From DATAES01 sp963802415 (GTDB taxonomy: Bacteria; Actinomycetota; Acidimicrobiia; Acidimicrobiales; JACDCH01): a stretch of DNA of 64,000 nucleotides. Below the pieces are notes generated by a model. It was not told where the DNA came from, did not search any database, and saw only the letters and a list, made by a program, of their open reading frames with translations. The position numbers and the translations under genes were made by a program. Position 1 is the first letter of the stretch; each line of letters begins with the position of its first letter. The stretch covers positions 1,054,001-1,118,000 of the forward strand of contig CAWDIH010000001.1 of NCBI GenBank assembly GCA_963802415.1, given 5' to 3'. This document shows, in pieces, positions 42,073-51,030 of the stretch.

Positions 42073-44462
42073 GACCGTTACGCCTCGAGCTCGAGGGCTT
42101 CACGGCGTTCCGCGAGCCGACGACGGTCGACTTCGAGGGCGCCGATCTGTTCGCTCTGACGGGTCCGACGGGTAGCGGCAAGACGTCGGTGCTCGACGCG
42201 ATCGTGTTCGCGCTCTACGGCACGATCCCAAGGCTTGCCGATCAGCGTGCGGTCGCACCCATCATCGCCCAGGGCATGGCCGAGGCGCGCGTTCGGCTCG
42301 ACTTCACCGTGGGATTCGACGAGTACAACGCGACGCGTGTCGTTCGTCGAACGAAGACGGGTGCCACTACCGCGGAGGCCCGGCTTGAAGCCGCGGGTCA
42401 AGTGCTGGCCGGCAACGCGGACGAGATCAATGCGAAGGTCACTGAACTGCTCGGTCTCAGCTACGAGCACTTCACGAAGTGCGTCGTCCTCCCGCAGGGC
42501 GACTTTGCCCGCTTCCTCCATGACAAGCCAAAGGATCGTCAGGATCTCCTCGTCTCCCTCCTCGATCTCGGTGTCTACGGCCGCATGGCTGAGCTCGCCG
42601 GACGTCGCTCGTCGGATGCGAAATCGGAGGCCGCTGTTCTCGAGGGTCGCCTCGGTGATCTGGCGGACGCGACGCCAGAAGCGGTCGAAGGCTGGGCGGT
42701 ACGCGTCGAGCGACTCAAGTCGCTCGTCGCCGAGCTCGACGCGGCCGTCCCCGAGCTCGACGCGCTGAATCGCGAGCTCTCTGAGACGAATGCGGCCGCG
42801 GAACGGCTTGCGGCGGAAGCGACACGAATCGGCGCCATCGCCATCCCCGACGGGCTGAACGAGCTGCACGACAGATTGACTACGTCAGCTGCTTGGACGG
42901 CCGCCGCCGACGCCGAGGTCCAGGCCGCCGAAGCCGCGAGCGCTTCAGCCGCAGCAGCAGTTGCCGCCCTGCCGGATCGATCAGACCTGATCCTGTTACG
43001 CAAAGCGCACGATGAGCACGCCGCCCTGTGCGAGCGCCGGACAAAGAGCGAGATGGTCGTCGCCGAGCGTCGTTCCGACGAAGCGGCCTCCGCCGAAGCG
43101 CTGGCGCGCACCGAACAACTTCTCATGGAAGAGCGATTGGCGGCGGATGCGGTCGCAGCGGCACACCGCGCTCACGCGGTTCGTGCCGACCTCGTCGCCG
43201 GCAAACCGTGTCCCGTGTGCTTGCAGCCGGTGACCACGGTTCCCGAGGAGCCTGCCCCACCAGCGGTGCGGACGACGAGCAAGCGCGTCGAGAAAGCCGA
43301 GGGCGCGCAGCGTCGAGCGCTTCAGGACCATTCAGCCGCGCAGCAGGCGAGGTCGGCCGCCGAAGCGACGCTCGAACAGCTCGCAGATGATCTCGCTGGT
43401 GTCGAGCGCGAGGTGAGCGGACGTCCGCCGCTGGCTGAAGTCATTGCATCTCTCGACGCGGTCGACGCAGCGAGCGCTGAGTGTGAGCGGACGTCGAAGG
43501 CTGCTGCATCGGCTCGACAAGGGCTGCGCGAGGCGAACAGGGTCTGTGACTCGCTGGCGGACGAAGAACGGCAAGCGCGTCACAGGTACGACGCCACGCG
43601 CGACGGCGTTGCCGCTCTCGACCCGCCAGCGCGTCTTGGTGGCGATGCCGCGCTCGTCGACGAGTGGCGATCATTGGCCGATTGGGCACGCGCGGAGACG
43701 CAAGCGCGTGGAGCTGACGCGGCACGGCTGATCGCACGCGCCGAAACGATCGCGGATCGGCGATCGCAGCGCGTCGCCGCACTCATCGAAAGCTGCCGCG
43801 CAGAGGACGTACACGTTCCCAAAGGAGCGGACCCGTGCGGCGCGGCGCGCCAGGCGCTCGGCCAGGCCTCAGGAGACCATCAGCGGCTGGTGGATCAAGT
43901 CGCCGCTGCGGAGAAGTTGCGTATCGATCTCTCGGTCGTGGAGACGCGCCGTGACGTCGCTCGCTCGCTCGCGACTCATCTCGATGCTCGACATCTCGAG
44001 AAGTGGGTGCTCGACGAGGCACTCACGGCCCTTGCCGAGGGCGCCACTGAAGTGCTGGCCACGCTGTCGGGGGGGCAATACGCGTTGCGTGTCGACGGAC
44101 GGAGCGGCGGTTTCTTCGTCGTCGATCATCGCAACGCCGGCGAGCTTCGGACTGCGCGCACGCTGTCCGGTGGCGAGACGTTCCTCGCGTCTCTGGCGCT
44201 CGCGCTCGCGCTCGCGGACCGTATCGCCGTCCTTGCCGCCCGCGGCGTTGCCCGTCTCGAGTCGATCTTCCTCGATGAAGGCTTCGGCACCCTCGATGCC
44301 GACACGCTGGACGTGGTGGCGACAGCCATCGAGGAACTCGGCGCGTCGGGCCGGCTGGTCGGTGTCGTCAGCCATGTCGCGGACCTGGGTGAACGCATGC
44401 CGGTCCGGTTCGAGGTGGCGCGCTCAGGCAACGCGTCAACCATCGAACGGGTGGATCGATGA
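42069..44462 (+). CDS. sbcC: SbcC/Rad50-type SMC-like ATPase
   Basis: 797 residues. Walker A LTGPTGSGKTSVLDAI at ~residue 30, and CVVLPQGDFARFLH (Q-loop region). Two Ala/Glu-rich coiled-coil arms follow, joined by a zinc hook CPVC near residue 381. The C-terminal signature is TLSGGETFLASLALALAL, with Walker B IFLDEGFGTLD. It opens and closes with ATP to control Mre11/SbcD. Its length is short relative to ~1000-residue SbcC, so the arms are comparatively short. Overlaps the neighbours by ATGA. Confidence 0.93.
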   Translation: MRPLRLELEGFTAFREPTTVDFEGADLFALTGPTGSGKTSVLDAIVFALYGTIPRLADQRAVAPIIAQGMAEARVRLDFTVGFDEYNATRVVRRTKTGATTAEARLEAAGQVLAGNADEINAKVTELLGLSYEHFTKCVVLPQGDFARFLHDKPKDRQDLLVSLLDLGVYGRMAELAGRRSSDAKSEAAVLEGRLGDLADATPEAVEGWAVRVERLKSLVAELDAAVPELDALNRELSETNAAAERLAAEATRIGAIAIPDGLNELHDRLTTSAAWTAAADAEVQAAEAASASAAAAVAALPDRSDLILLRKAHDEHAALCERRTKSEMVVAERRSDEAASAEALARTEQLLMEERLAADAVAAAHRAHAVRADLVAGKPCPVCLQPVTTVPEEPAPPAVRTTSKRVEKAEGAQRRALQDHSAAQQARSAAEATLEQLADDLAGVEREVSGRPPLAEVIASLDAVDAASAECERTSKAAASARQGLREANRVCDSLADEERQARHRYDATRDGVAALDPPARLGGDAALVDEWRSLADWARAETQARGADAARLIARAETIADRRSQRVAALIESCRAEDVHVPKGADPCGAARQALGQASGDHQRLVDQVAAAEKLRIDLSVVETRRDVARSLATHLDARHLEKWVLDEALTALAEGATEVLATLSGGQYALRVDGRSGGFFVVDHRNAGELRTARTLSGGETFLASLALALALADRIAVLAARGVARLESIFLDEGFGTLDADTLDVVATAIEELGASGRLVGVVSHVADLGERMPVRFEVARSGNASTIERVDR

Positions 44463-45388
44463 ATCGCGTTGCCATCGACGCCTGGGACCCGGGCTACGGA
44501 ACGGGGGCGGCCGACCCGAGCGCGCTCGTGCCGAGCGACGTCCCGACCGACACCGATGTCGAGGTCCCGCTGCGCGATTGGAGTCCGAAGCGTCCGAGCG
44601 TCGCCGCATGGGACGCCGTCATCTTCCTCGACGGTGTGCAGCGAATCGACGCGAGAGCGTGGGTCACCGGCGACGACGGCCTCACGCGACAAGGCCTGTG
44701 CGCGACCGTTGCCGCCGGCGCGGTGCGATGCGACGGCGTCGCAGACGTGCTCGACGTCGTCGTCGATCGCATCCTCGCCGCGCCCGCGCAGGGCGCAGAT
44801 CATCTCGTCACCAGGCACGGCACGTGGCGCCACACAAGCGTTGCCGACGATGAGATCGAGGTGCTGGAACGGGCGGTGGCGCGCACCCGTGCGGAGGCAG
44901 AAGCGTCCTTCGCGACACGTATCTCCGTCGGCGGCGAGCAACTCGTCGTCGACGGTCCGCTGAGCCAGCATCGCCATCTCCGTGGTGCGCTGGGCTACGT
45001 GAAGACGCTGCATCGCGGGTACGGGCCGCCCGAAGTGCTTGGGGTCGCGTCCGTCCTCGGCGCTGGCGAGCGCACGCCGGTGTTCGTTGTGGGCGAGAGC
45101 GTGGCCCGCTGGTCGTGGTACGTGCGTTTGCCAGGGCCACTCGTCCATCCCTTGGCGGGTGTGGTGCGATGTGAGGCCGCGACGGATCGGTCGCTGGCAG
45201 CCGCGATCGAGCTCGCCGATCGCTCAGCGTGCTCGTTGCCTCGGTTTGCGTCCGCGGCGCACAAGGACAACCGGGCACCGCAGAACCTCTATCCGATCGG
45301 GGGACTGGAGCGGACCTTGCGCAACCGCCTCGGCGACCAAGCCCTGTTGCTACGCGCGTTGCGAGCAGCCGCCGCGTCCGCTGCGTGA
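44459..45388 (+). CDS. NurA-like 5'-3' nuclease
   Basis: 309 residues. The features match NurA: an early IFLDGVQRIDARAW, where the Asp-Gly is a metal-ligand signature; GALGYVKTLHRGY; WSWYVRLPGPLVHPLAGVVRCEA; and the C-terminal KDNRAPQNLYPIGGLERTLRNRLGDQ. NurA is the RNase-H-like nuclease that works inside the HerA ring. Overall similarity is moderate; the call rests on these motifs plus its place at the end of a herA-mre11-rad50 operon (ATGA overlap). Final Ala-rich residues are unstructured. Confidence 0.75.
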   Translation: MNRVAIDAWDPGYGTGAADPSALVPSDVPTDTDVEVPLRDWSPKRPSVAAWDAVIFLDGVQRIDARAWVTGDDGLTRQGLCATVAAGAVRCDGVADVLDVVVDRILAAPAQGADHLVTRHGTWRHTSVADDEIEVLERAVARTRAEAEASFATRISVGGEQLVVDGPLSQHRHLRGALGYVKTLHRGYGPPEVLGVASVLGAGERTPVFVVGESVARWSWYVRLPGPLVHPLAGVVRCEAATDRSLAAAIELADRSACSLPRFASAAHKDNRAPQNLYPIGGLERTLRNRLGDQALLLRALRAAAASAA

Positions 45389-45408
45389 CGCGTGTAAGAA
45401 GACTGGTC

Positions 45409-46170
45409 ATGGCGTCAGATGGATTGCAAGGACGAGTTGCCCTCGTCACGGGCGGCGGACGCGGCATCGGTGGCGCGATCTCGCGTGCCCTCGCAGAGGA
45501 CGGTGCGGACGTCGCGGTCAACTACCGGCGCGACAAGGACGCGGCTGACGAGACCGTCGCGGCCATCGAAGCGATGGACCGGCGGGCGGTGACGGTGCAG
45601 GGCTCCGTCGAAGTGCTCGAAGAGGTTCAGGCCGCAGCGTCAGCAGCGATCGAGGCGCTCGGGCCCGTCGACATCCTCGTGCACAGCGCGGGGGTCGCGT
45701 CGCGGGGGAACTCGGTCGCCGACACGGATCCCGAAGAGGTGCTGCGGCTCGTGCGCAACCACGCGATCGGCCCACACTGGATGTCGGCCGCAATCCTTCC
45801 GGCCATGCGCACCCGTCGGCGCGGCGACATCGTGTTCATCTCGTCGGCCGCCTCGCGCCGGTTCGCCGCCAACGGGGCGCCGTACAACATGGGAAAGGCC
45901 GCGATGGAGGCACTGGCGCTCACGCTCGCGAAGGAAGAGCTCGCCAACGGCATCCACGTGAACATCGTGGCCCCGGGACTGGTGCGAACGGAGATGGGCC
46001 GGCGCCTCATGCGGGCATCGGGCCAGGACATCGAGACCATGGATCCGGCGATGCCATTCGGTCGGGTGTGCCGTCCCGAGGACGTCGCGAATGTCGTGCG
46101 GTGGCTCGTTTCGGACGGCGCCGGCTATGTGAGCGGCCAGCGAATCTACGTCGACGCCGGTGGCCAATGA
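45409..46170 (+). CDS. SDR-family oxidoreductase (FabG-like)
   Basis: 253 residues. NAD(P) motif VALVTGGGRGIGGAI, NAG-like segment LVHSAGVAS (His-Ser in place of Asn-Asn), catalytic SSAASRR…YNMGKAA (Ser, Tyr-x-x-x-Lys), and the C-terminal YVSGQRIYVDAGGQ. It reduces or oxidises a carbonyl/alcohol; the substrate is unclear, with fatty-acyl or secondary alcohol most usual. Starts at ATG 45409, 20 bases after the nurA-like gene. Confidence 0.88.
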   Translation: MASDGLQGRVALVTGGGRGIGGAISRALAEDGADVAVNYRRDKDAADETVAAIEAMDRRAVTVQGSVEVLEEVQAAASAAIEALGPVDILVHSAGVASRGNSVADTDPEEVLRLVRNHAIGPHWMSAAILPAMRTRRRGDIVFISSAASRRFAANGAPYNMGKAAMEALALTLAKEELANGIHVNIVAPGLVRTEMGRRLMRASGQDIETMDPAMPFGRVCRPEDVANVVRWLVSDGAGYVSGQRIYVDAGGQ

Positions 46171-46218
46171 CGGTCGAGCAGGTCTGGGTCGGCCGGCGCC
46201 TCGGTAACCTTGGACTCG

Positions 46219-46836
46219 ATGTCTGACACCATCATTGAGCCCATAATCACGGTCACGGACCAGGCGCTCGCCAAGATCCTCGAACTTCGTGCCGCCGAGG
46301 ACGATCCCGACGGTCTCGGTCTTCGCATCGAGGTCACCGGTGTCCACGGTGCCGATTTCACCTACGACCTGTCGTTCGAGCCGCTGGACGAGCGAGCCGA
46401 AGACGATGTGGTTCAGGAGCAGAGGGGTCTGGCACTCGTCGTGCCCGCCGACAGCGTCGACAACCTGCTCGGAGCGACCCTCGACCTCCCTTCGAAGGCG
46501 GACCAGGGCGGCCTCGTCCTGCGCAACCCCAACCGGCCCTCGACTCCGAGCCTCGGCGATCCGATCGAGTTGACGGGCACCACCGAGGAGAAGGTGCGCC
46601 AGCTCCTCGATCAGCAGGTGAATCCGGCGATCGCCGCACACGGCGGCTACGCGTCGGTGGTGAAGGTCGAAGACGACAAGGCCTACATCACGATGGGTGG
46701 CGGTTGTCAGGGATGCGCCATGTCCGCCATGACACTGCGCCAGGGCATCGAGTCGGCCATCCTCGGAGCCGTGCCGGAGATCACCGAGGTCGTGGACACC
46801 ACAGACCACTCGGTCGGCGAGAACCCGTACTACTGA
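46219..46836 (+). CDS. nfuA: NfuA-like Fe-S carrier
   Basis: 205 residues. An N-terminal HesB/IscA-like domain lacks the three Cys ligands, as in NfuA. A C-terminal NifU-type domain has GGGCQGCAMSAMTLRQGIE, with the C-x-x-C cluster site near residues 163-166. It receives Fe-S clusters and passes them to apo-proteins. ATG 46219 is used; a TTG three codons earlier is possible. Convergent with the next gene, one base apart. Confidence 0.9.
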   Translation: MSDTIIEPIITVTDQALAKILELRAAEDDPDGLGLRIEVTGVHGADFTYDLSFEPLDERAEDDVVQEQRGLALVVPADSVDNLLGATLDLPSKADQGGLVLRNPNRPSTPSLGDPIELTGTTEEKVRQLLDQQVNPAIAAHGGYASVVKVEDDKAYITMGGGCQGCAMSAMTLRQGIESAILGAVPEITEVVDTTDHSVGENPYY

Positions 46837-47835
46837 TCAGTCCAGGCGGTACACGCGCCGAGCAGCCCCTGCGAACAGCGCGTCGCGTTCGTCGTCCGAG
46901 CATCCTCGAACGATCTTCTTCACGCCGTTGAGCAACACCCTGTACGACAGCGACATGCGGTCGACGGGAAAGTTCGACTCGAACATGCATCGGCCCGCGC
47001 CGAAGCACTCGAGGGTGTGGAGGTAGTAGGGGGCTTGCGCGTCCGCGAACTCGTCGGACGTCGGTGGTCGCGCCGCGAGATGCCAGCCGAAGCCGTTGTC
47101 CGGCATCGCGAGACCACCGAGCTTCGCGACCACGTTCTCGCACCGGGCGATGGCGGCGACGTCACGCTTCCACTCGTCGAAGATGGCATCGCGCTGGCCC
47201 GCATAGGGACCGACACCGAGCGGCGTCCCGAAATGGTCGAGGACCATCGTCGTGTCCGGCACGGCGCGCGCGAGTTCGAGGAACTCGTTGTTCTGAAAGT
47301 GGTAGTGCCAAGAGTCGTACGTGAAGCCCCGGGCGCCGAGGCGCGCCACGCCGGTACGGAACGGGGGATCAGCGGATAGTCCGGCGGGTGCGCGCCCGGG
47401 GATGCTGAGTCCGGCCGACGGATCGGCGTGTGCGAGGGCATGGCGTATTCCACGGAACAGTCCTTGGCCGGCATCCACGTGCGCATCGAGAACGTCGTCG
47501 AGGTTCGGCAGCCGGAGGTCTGCGTGACCGACGATGCCACCGATGAGCCCGCCGCTGGCCTGCGCCGCTTCCGCGACGAACGCCGTCTCGCCGGCTGGCG
47601 CGAACTCGGCCGGCCCGTCGGTTCGGTAGGCGGCGCGGCATTCGACGAACACGGTTCGTTCGACGTGGTGGCCGTCGCCAGTGTCGGCCTGAAGTTCCCC
47701 GACGCCATAGGGAAGAAGCCCGCCGGACGGCCACAAGTGGTGATGCGTGTCGATGATGCGCTGGTCGGGATCGACGATCGGTTCGTCGACCAGCGCGCGC
47801 CACTCGTCGGTCCCAGGGTTCAACGCGTTCGTCAA
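46837..47835 (-). CDS. Amidohydrolase (TIM-barrel) family protein
   Basis: 332 residues of the amidohydrolase-2 superfamily. N-terminal IIDTHHHLWP carries the metal-binding His cluster; further conserved TYDSWHYHFQN, MVLDHFGTPL, and CMFESNFPVDR with the late Asp. Family members hydrolyse lactones or decarboxylate aromatic acids. The neighbourhood (thiolase genes divergently transcribed) hints at a catabolic role. The start at 47835 faces the TetR-type palindrome. Confidence 0.82.
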   Translation of the reverse strand: MTNALNPGTDEWRALVDEPIVDPDQRIIDTHHHLWPSGGLLPYGVGELQADTGDGHHVERTVFVECRAAYRTDGPAEFAPAGETAFVAEAAQASGGLIGGIVGHADLRLPNLDDVLDAHVDAGQGLFRGIRHALAHADPSAGLSIPGRAPAGLSADPPFRTGVARLGARGFTYDSWHYHFQNNEFLELARAVPDTTMVLDHFGTPLGVGPYAGQRDAIFDEWKRDVAAIARCENVVAKLGGLAMPDNGFGWHLAARPPTSDEFADAQAPYYLHTLECFGAGRCMFESNFPVDRMSLSYRVLLNGVKKIVRGCSDDERDALFAGAARRVYRLD

Positions 47836-47954
47836 TCGTGCGCCTCCGTGCTCGGCGAGGCACCGTATCCCGGGGCCCCACTCGCAAGAAGGTGCAGACG
47901 TGGTCGAGCACGCACCAGTACCGCACTGGGGCTGGGGCGAAGCGCCGCCCTACA

Positions 47955-47972
47955 CTTGACCGGCCGGTCAAG
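47955..47972. promoter_or_regulatory. Perfect palindromic operator upstream of the thiolase operon
   Basis: CTTGACCGGCCGGTCAAG is an 18-bp perfect palindrome 14 bases before the GTG at 47987. This form is typical of TetR-family sites controlling fatty-acid and steroid breakdown genes in actinobacteria. The regulator gene is not in the window. Confidence 0.7.
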
Positions 47973-47986
47973 CAAAGGGGGAAATC

Positions 47987-49414
47987 GTGGCCCGAGGGAT
48001 CGTGGCGTATGGCGCCTACGTGCCGTACTGGCGCCTGCAGCGGGCGGCGATCGGCGCCGCGCTCGGATCGGGCGGAGGAAAGGGAACCCGCGCCGTGGCG
48101 TCGTACGACGAGGACTCGACGTCGATGGGAGTGGAGGCGGCGCGACTGGCTATGCGTTCCGCTCCCGACGATGTCGCGCCGGGCGTCGTGCTGTTCTCGA
48201 CGGCGTCGCCGCCGTATCTCGACAAGACGAACGCGAACGCGATCCACGCCGCGCTCGGGCTCGACGCCTCGGTGATGACCGGTGACGTCGGCGGCGCCGT
48301 GCGATCGGGACTCATCCCGATGGCACTCGGCAACGCGGCGTCGTACCCGGTTCTCGCAGTGACAGCTGACGTTCGTACCGGACTGCCCGGCGGCGCCGAC
48401 GAGCGCGATGGCGGCGACGGCAGCGCCGCGTTCGTATGGGCTGACCACGACGACGTCATTGCCGAACTCGTCACCTTCGCGTGCGCGACCGACGAGTTCC
48501 TCGACCGGTGGCGGCTGCCAGGCGAACCGGCGTCGCGTGTATGGGAGGAGCGCTTCGGCGAGCAGGTGTACGTGCCTCTTGCCGATCAGGCGATCAACGA
48601 TGCGCTGAAGGCCGCCGGCGTGACAGCGGACGAGCTCGATCACGTCGTCGTGACCGGGGTTCACTCCCGTGCCGCCCGCTCGGTCACGAAGCGCATCGGC
48701 GCGCGTCCCGACGCCTTCGCACCGGACCTCGGCGCGGTCATCGGCAACACCGGCACGGCACACCTCGGCATCGCGCTCGCCGAGGTGCTCGACCGCGCCC
48801 GACCCGGACAACTCGTGATGCTCGTCCAGCTCGCGGACGGCGCTTCGGTCGTCGTGTTCCGCACCACTGACGCGCTCGCCGGCTACCACGAGCATGCGGC
48901 GAGCACGGTTGCGGCGCAGATTGAATCCGGTCGTGACGACTTGCCCTACCAGATGTTCCTCACGTGGCGCGGCTTCCTCGATCGCGAGCCGCCGCGCCGT
49001 CCCGATCCCGAGGCGTACTACGGCCCGCCTGCTCATCGGACAGGGGCATGGAAGTTCGCCTTCGTCGGCAGCCGGTGCACCGAGTGCGGCTTCGTCCACC
49101 TGCCGCCGGCGCGCGTCTGCAGCAACTGCAACGCCGTTGACCAGATGGCTCCGGTCCCGCTGTCCGGCACGCCGGCCAAGATCGCCACATACACGATCGA
49201 CCGGCTGGCGTACTCGCTGTCGCCGCCGACGGTCGCCGCCGTGCTCGACTTCGACGGCGGCGGGCGCTACACGTGCGAGCTGACCGACGTCGATCCCGGA
49301 GCCGTTGCGATCGGCCAGCGTGTCGAGTTGACGTTCAGGCGGGTCGTCACCGCCAAATCCATCCACAACTACTTCTGGAAGGCCCGCCCGATCCGTTCCG
49401 CAGGAGGTGCGTGA
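47987..49414 (+). CDS. HMG-CoA-synthase-like protein fused to an OB-fold (DUF35) domain
   Basis: 475 residues. Residues 1-~320 have a thiolase/HMG-CoA-synthase-like fold (TSMGVEAARLAMRSAP, DVGGAVRSGLIPM, IGNTGTAHLGIALAEVL). From ~355 a DUF35 domain with a zinc-ribbon (CTECGFVHLPPARVCSNC) and an OB-fold follows. The catalytic Cys expected near residue 110 is not evident. DUF35 partners hold acyl-CoA for thiolases and aldolases, so this protein probably works with the thiolase that follows three bases later. Start GTG 47987. Confidence 0.82.
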   Translation: MARGIVAYGAYVPYWRLQRAAIGAALGSGGGKGTRAVASYDEDSTSMGVEAARLAMRSAPDDVAPGVVLFSTASPPYLDKTNANAIHAALGLDASVMTGDVGGAVRSGLIPMALGNAASYPVLAVTADVRTGLPGGADERDGGDGSAAFVWADHDDVIAELVTFACATDEFLDRWRLPGEPASRVWEERFGEQVYVPLADQAINDALKAAGVTADELDHVVVTGVHSRAARSVTKRIGARPDAFAPDLGAVIGNTGTAHLGIALAEVLDRARPGQLVMLVQLADGASVVVFRTTDALAGYHEHAASTVAAQIESGRDDLPYQMFLTWRGFLDREPPRRPDPEAYYGPPAHRTGAWKFAFVGSRCTECGFVHLPPARVCSNCNAVDQMAPVPLSGTPAKIATYTIDRLAYSLSPPTVAAVLDFDGGGRYTCELTDVDPGAVAIGQRVELTFRRVVTAKSIHNYFWKARPIRSAGGA

Positions 49415-49417
49415 CAC

Positions 49418-50617
49418 ATGGGTTCGCATGGCATCAAGGACCGCGTTGCGATCGTCGGCATGGGATGTACGCCCTTCGGTGAGCACTGGGACAAGTCGAC
49501 CGACGACCTGTTGATCGACTCGACGCAAGAGGCGTTCGGTTCCGTCGGCGTCACCAAGGACGACATCGACGCGTACTGGCTCGGGACGATGGGCTCCGGC
49601 GCGGCGGGCCTGACGCTGTCACGACCTCTGAAGCTCGACTACAAGCCCGTGACACGCGTCGAGAACATGTGCGCAACGGGCTCAGAGGCCGTCCGCAACG
49701 CGTGCTACGCGGTCGCATCGGGTGCCTACGACATCGTCATGGCCGTCGGCGTGGAGAAGCTGAAGGACTCGGGCTACTCCGGACTCGTCGGATCCCTTCC
49801 TCCCCACGACGGCACGAGCGTTTCGATGACAGCGCCGGCGATGTTCTCGCTCCTCGCGCCCGCCTATCGCGAGAAGTTCGGCGTGTCCGAAGAAGAGATG
49901 AAGGACGTCCTGACCCGCATCGCGTGGAAGAACCACTTCAACGGCGCCCGCAACCCGCGGGCGCAGTTCCGCAGCGAGGTGCCCAAGGAGGTCATCTGCG
50001 CGTCACCGTTGATCGCCGGACAGCTCGGGATCTTCGACTGCTCGGGCGTGTCCGACGGGTCTGCAGCGGCAATCATCGTCCGAGCCGAGGACGCGCCGAA
50101 GTACACGGACAAGCCGCTGTACGTGAAGGCACTCTCGTTCGCCTCCGGGCCCGCGGCCGGTCCGATCGACCCGAGCTACGACTACACGACCTTCACCGAA
50201 GTTGTTCGGTCTGCCGAGGACGCGTACCGGCAAGCAGGCGTGTCAGACCCTCGGTCCGAGCTGGCGATGGCGGAGGTGCACGACTGCTTCACGCCGACCG
50301 AGCTCGTCCTGATGGAGGACCTCGGTTTCTCCGCACGCGGCCACGCGTGGAAGGACGTCCTCGACGGGGCGTTCGACCTCTCCGGCGATCTCCCGGTCAA
50401 CCCGGATGGCGGGCTGAAGTCGTTCGGGCACCCCATCGGAGCATCGGGCCTCCGGATGCTCTTCGAGTGCTGGCTCCAGCTCCGCAAAGAAGCCCCCGCC
50501 GAGCGGCGCATCACGACCGTGGACGAGGGCCGAACGCTTGGGCTCACCCACAACCTCGGCGGCGCCCCGGGTCAGTGCGTCAGCTTCGTCTCGATCGTGG
50601 GGGCGGACCCCGGCTGA
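49418..50617 (+). CDS. SCP2-type thiolase
   Basis: 399 residues. Nucleophile Cys in RVENMCATGSEAV, second-site EVHDCFTPTE, and SFGHPIGASGLRM with the catalytic His. It is a lipid-transfer-type (SCPx) thiolase of the kind found in steroid and branched acyl-CoA degradation. The ribosome site GGAGGTG sits in the end of the previous gene. With the DUF35 fusion it forms a two-gene operon under the palindromic operator. Confidence 0.9.
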   Translation: MGSHGIKDRVAIVGMGCTPFGEHWDKSTDDLLIDSTQEAFGSVGVTKDDIDAYWLGTMGSGAAGLTLSRPLKLDYKPVTRVENMCATGSEAVRNACYAVASGAYDIVMAVGVEKLKDSGYSGLVGSLPPHDGTSVSMTAPAMFSLLAPAYREKFGVSEEEMKDVLTRIAWKNHFNGARNPRAQFRSEVPKEVICASPLIAGQLGIFDCSGVSDGSAAAIIVRAEDAPKYTDKPLYVKALSFASGPAAGPIDPSYDYTTFTEVVRSAEDAYRQAGVSDPRSELAMAEVHDCFTPTELVLMEDLGFSARGHAWKDVLDGAFDLSGDLPVNPDGGLKSFGHPIGASGLRMLFECWLQLRKEAPAERRITTVDEGRTLGLTHNLGGAPGQCVSFVSIVGADPG

Positions 50618-51030
50618 CCCTGTGCGAGATCACCCAAGCAGGGTGACAGGGACTGTCAAACACTCCACATGACATGTGACACACCCATTGCTACTGTGAC
50701 GAGACCGCGCTGTGGCTTCGCTGGGGGCGACGCAAGGGGGGACGGCCCGGACCGAGGGGTCCGGGCCTCGTCGCGTCGGCGGCCACACCACGCTCGACGC
50801 ACTCCGCCACGACAGACGCGACGCCCGACCATCGTGCATTGACGCGCCTGCTGGACGTGTCAATACACGACAGTCGCAGTGGCGGGATCTTCTCCCCGGT
50901 TGTCGGAACTCGGGGGAAGCTGTCCGGCCGACGGTAGTCGCCACTTGCTCGCGAGCGCCGCTGAGGGGATTCTGCGCGCGGAAGTGGGCGTGCGAGTGAG
51001 CTTTGCGCGCTCAAAGGTGAAACGACGGGG
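50618..51030. other. 413-base gap between convergent thiolase and dxs genes
   Basis: Contains a 13-bp palindrome CACATGACATGTG (50666-50678) and the hairpin at 50745-50766, itself nested in a larger possible fold (TGTGGC at 50711 with GCCACA near 50780). Short reading frames here have no ribosome site or conserved sequence. A small RNA is possible but not shown. Confidence 0.4.
50745..50766. terminator. Perfect 9-bp stem-loop between convergent genes
   Basis: GCCCGGACC-GAGG-GGTCCGGGC. It can end transcripts from either side. No U-tract is present. Confidence 0.5.

Noticed and set aside
47369..49528. 719-codon minus-strand frame opposite the thiolase operon
   Set aside because: Antisense shadow; the plus-strand proteins have clear motifs and an operator.
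50712..50999. 95-codon plus-strand frame in the dxs/thiolase gap
   Set aside because: No ribosome site, no recognisable sequence, overlaps hairpin structure.
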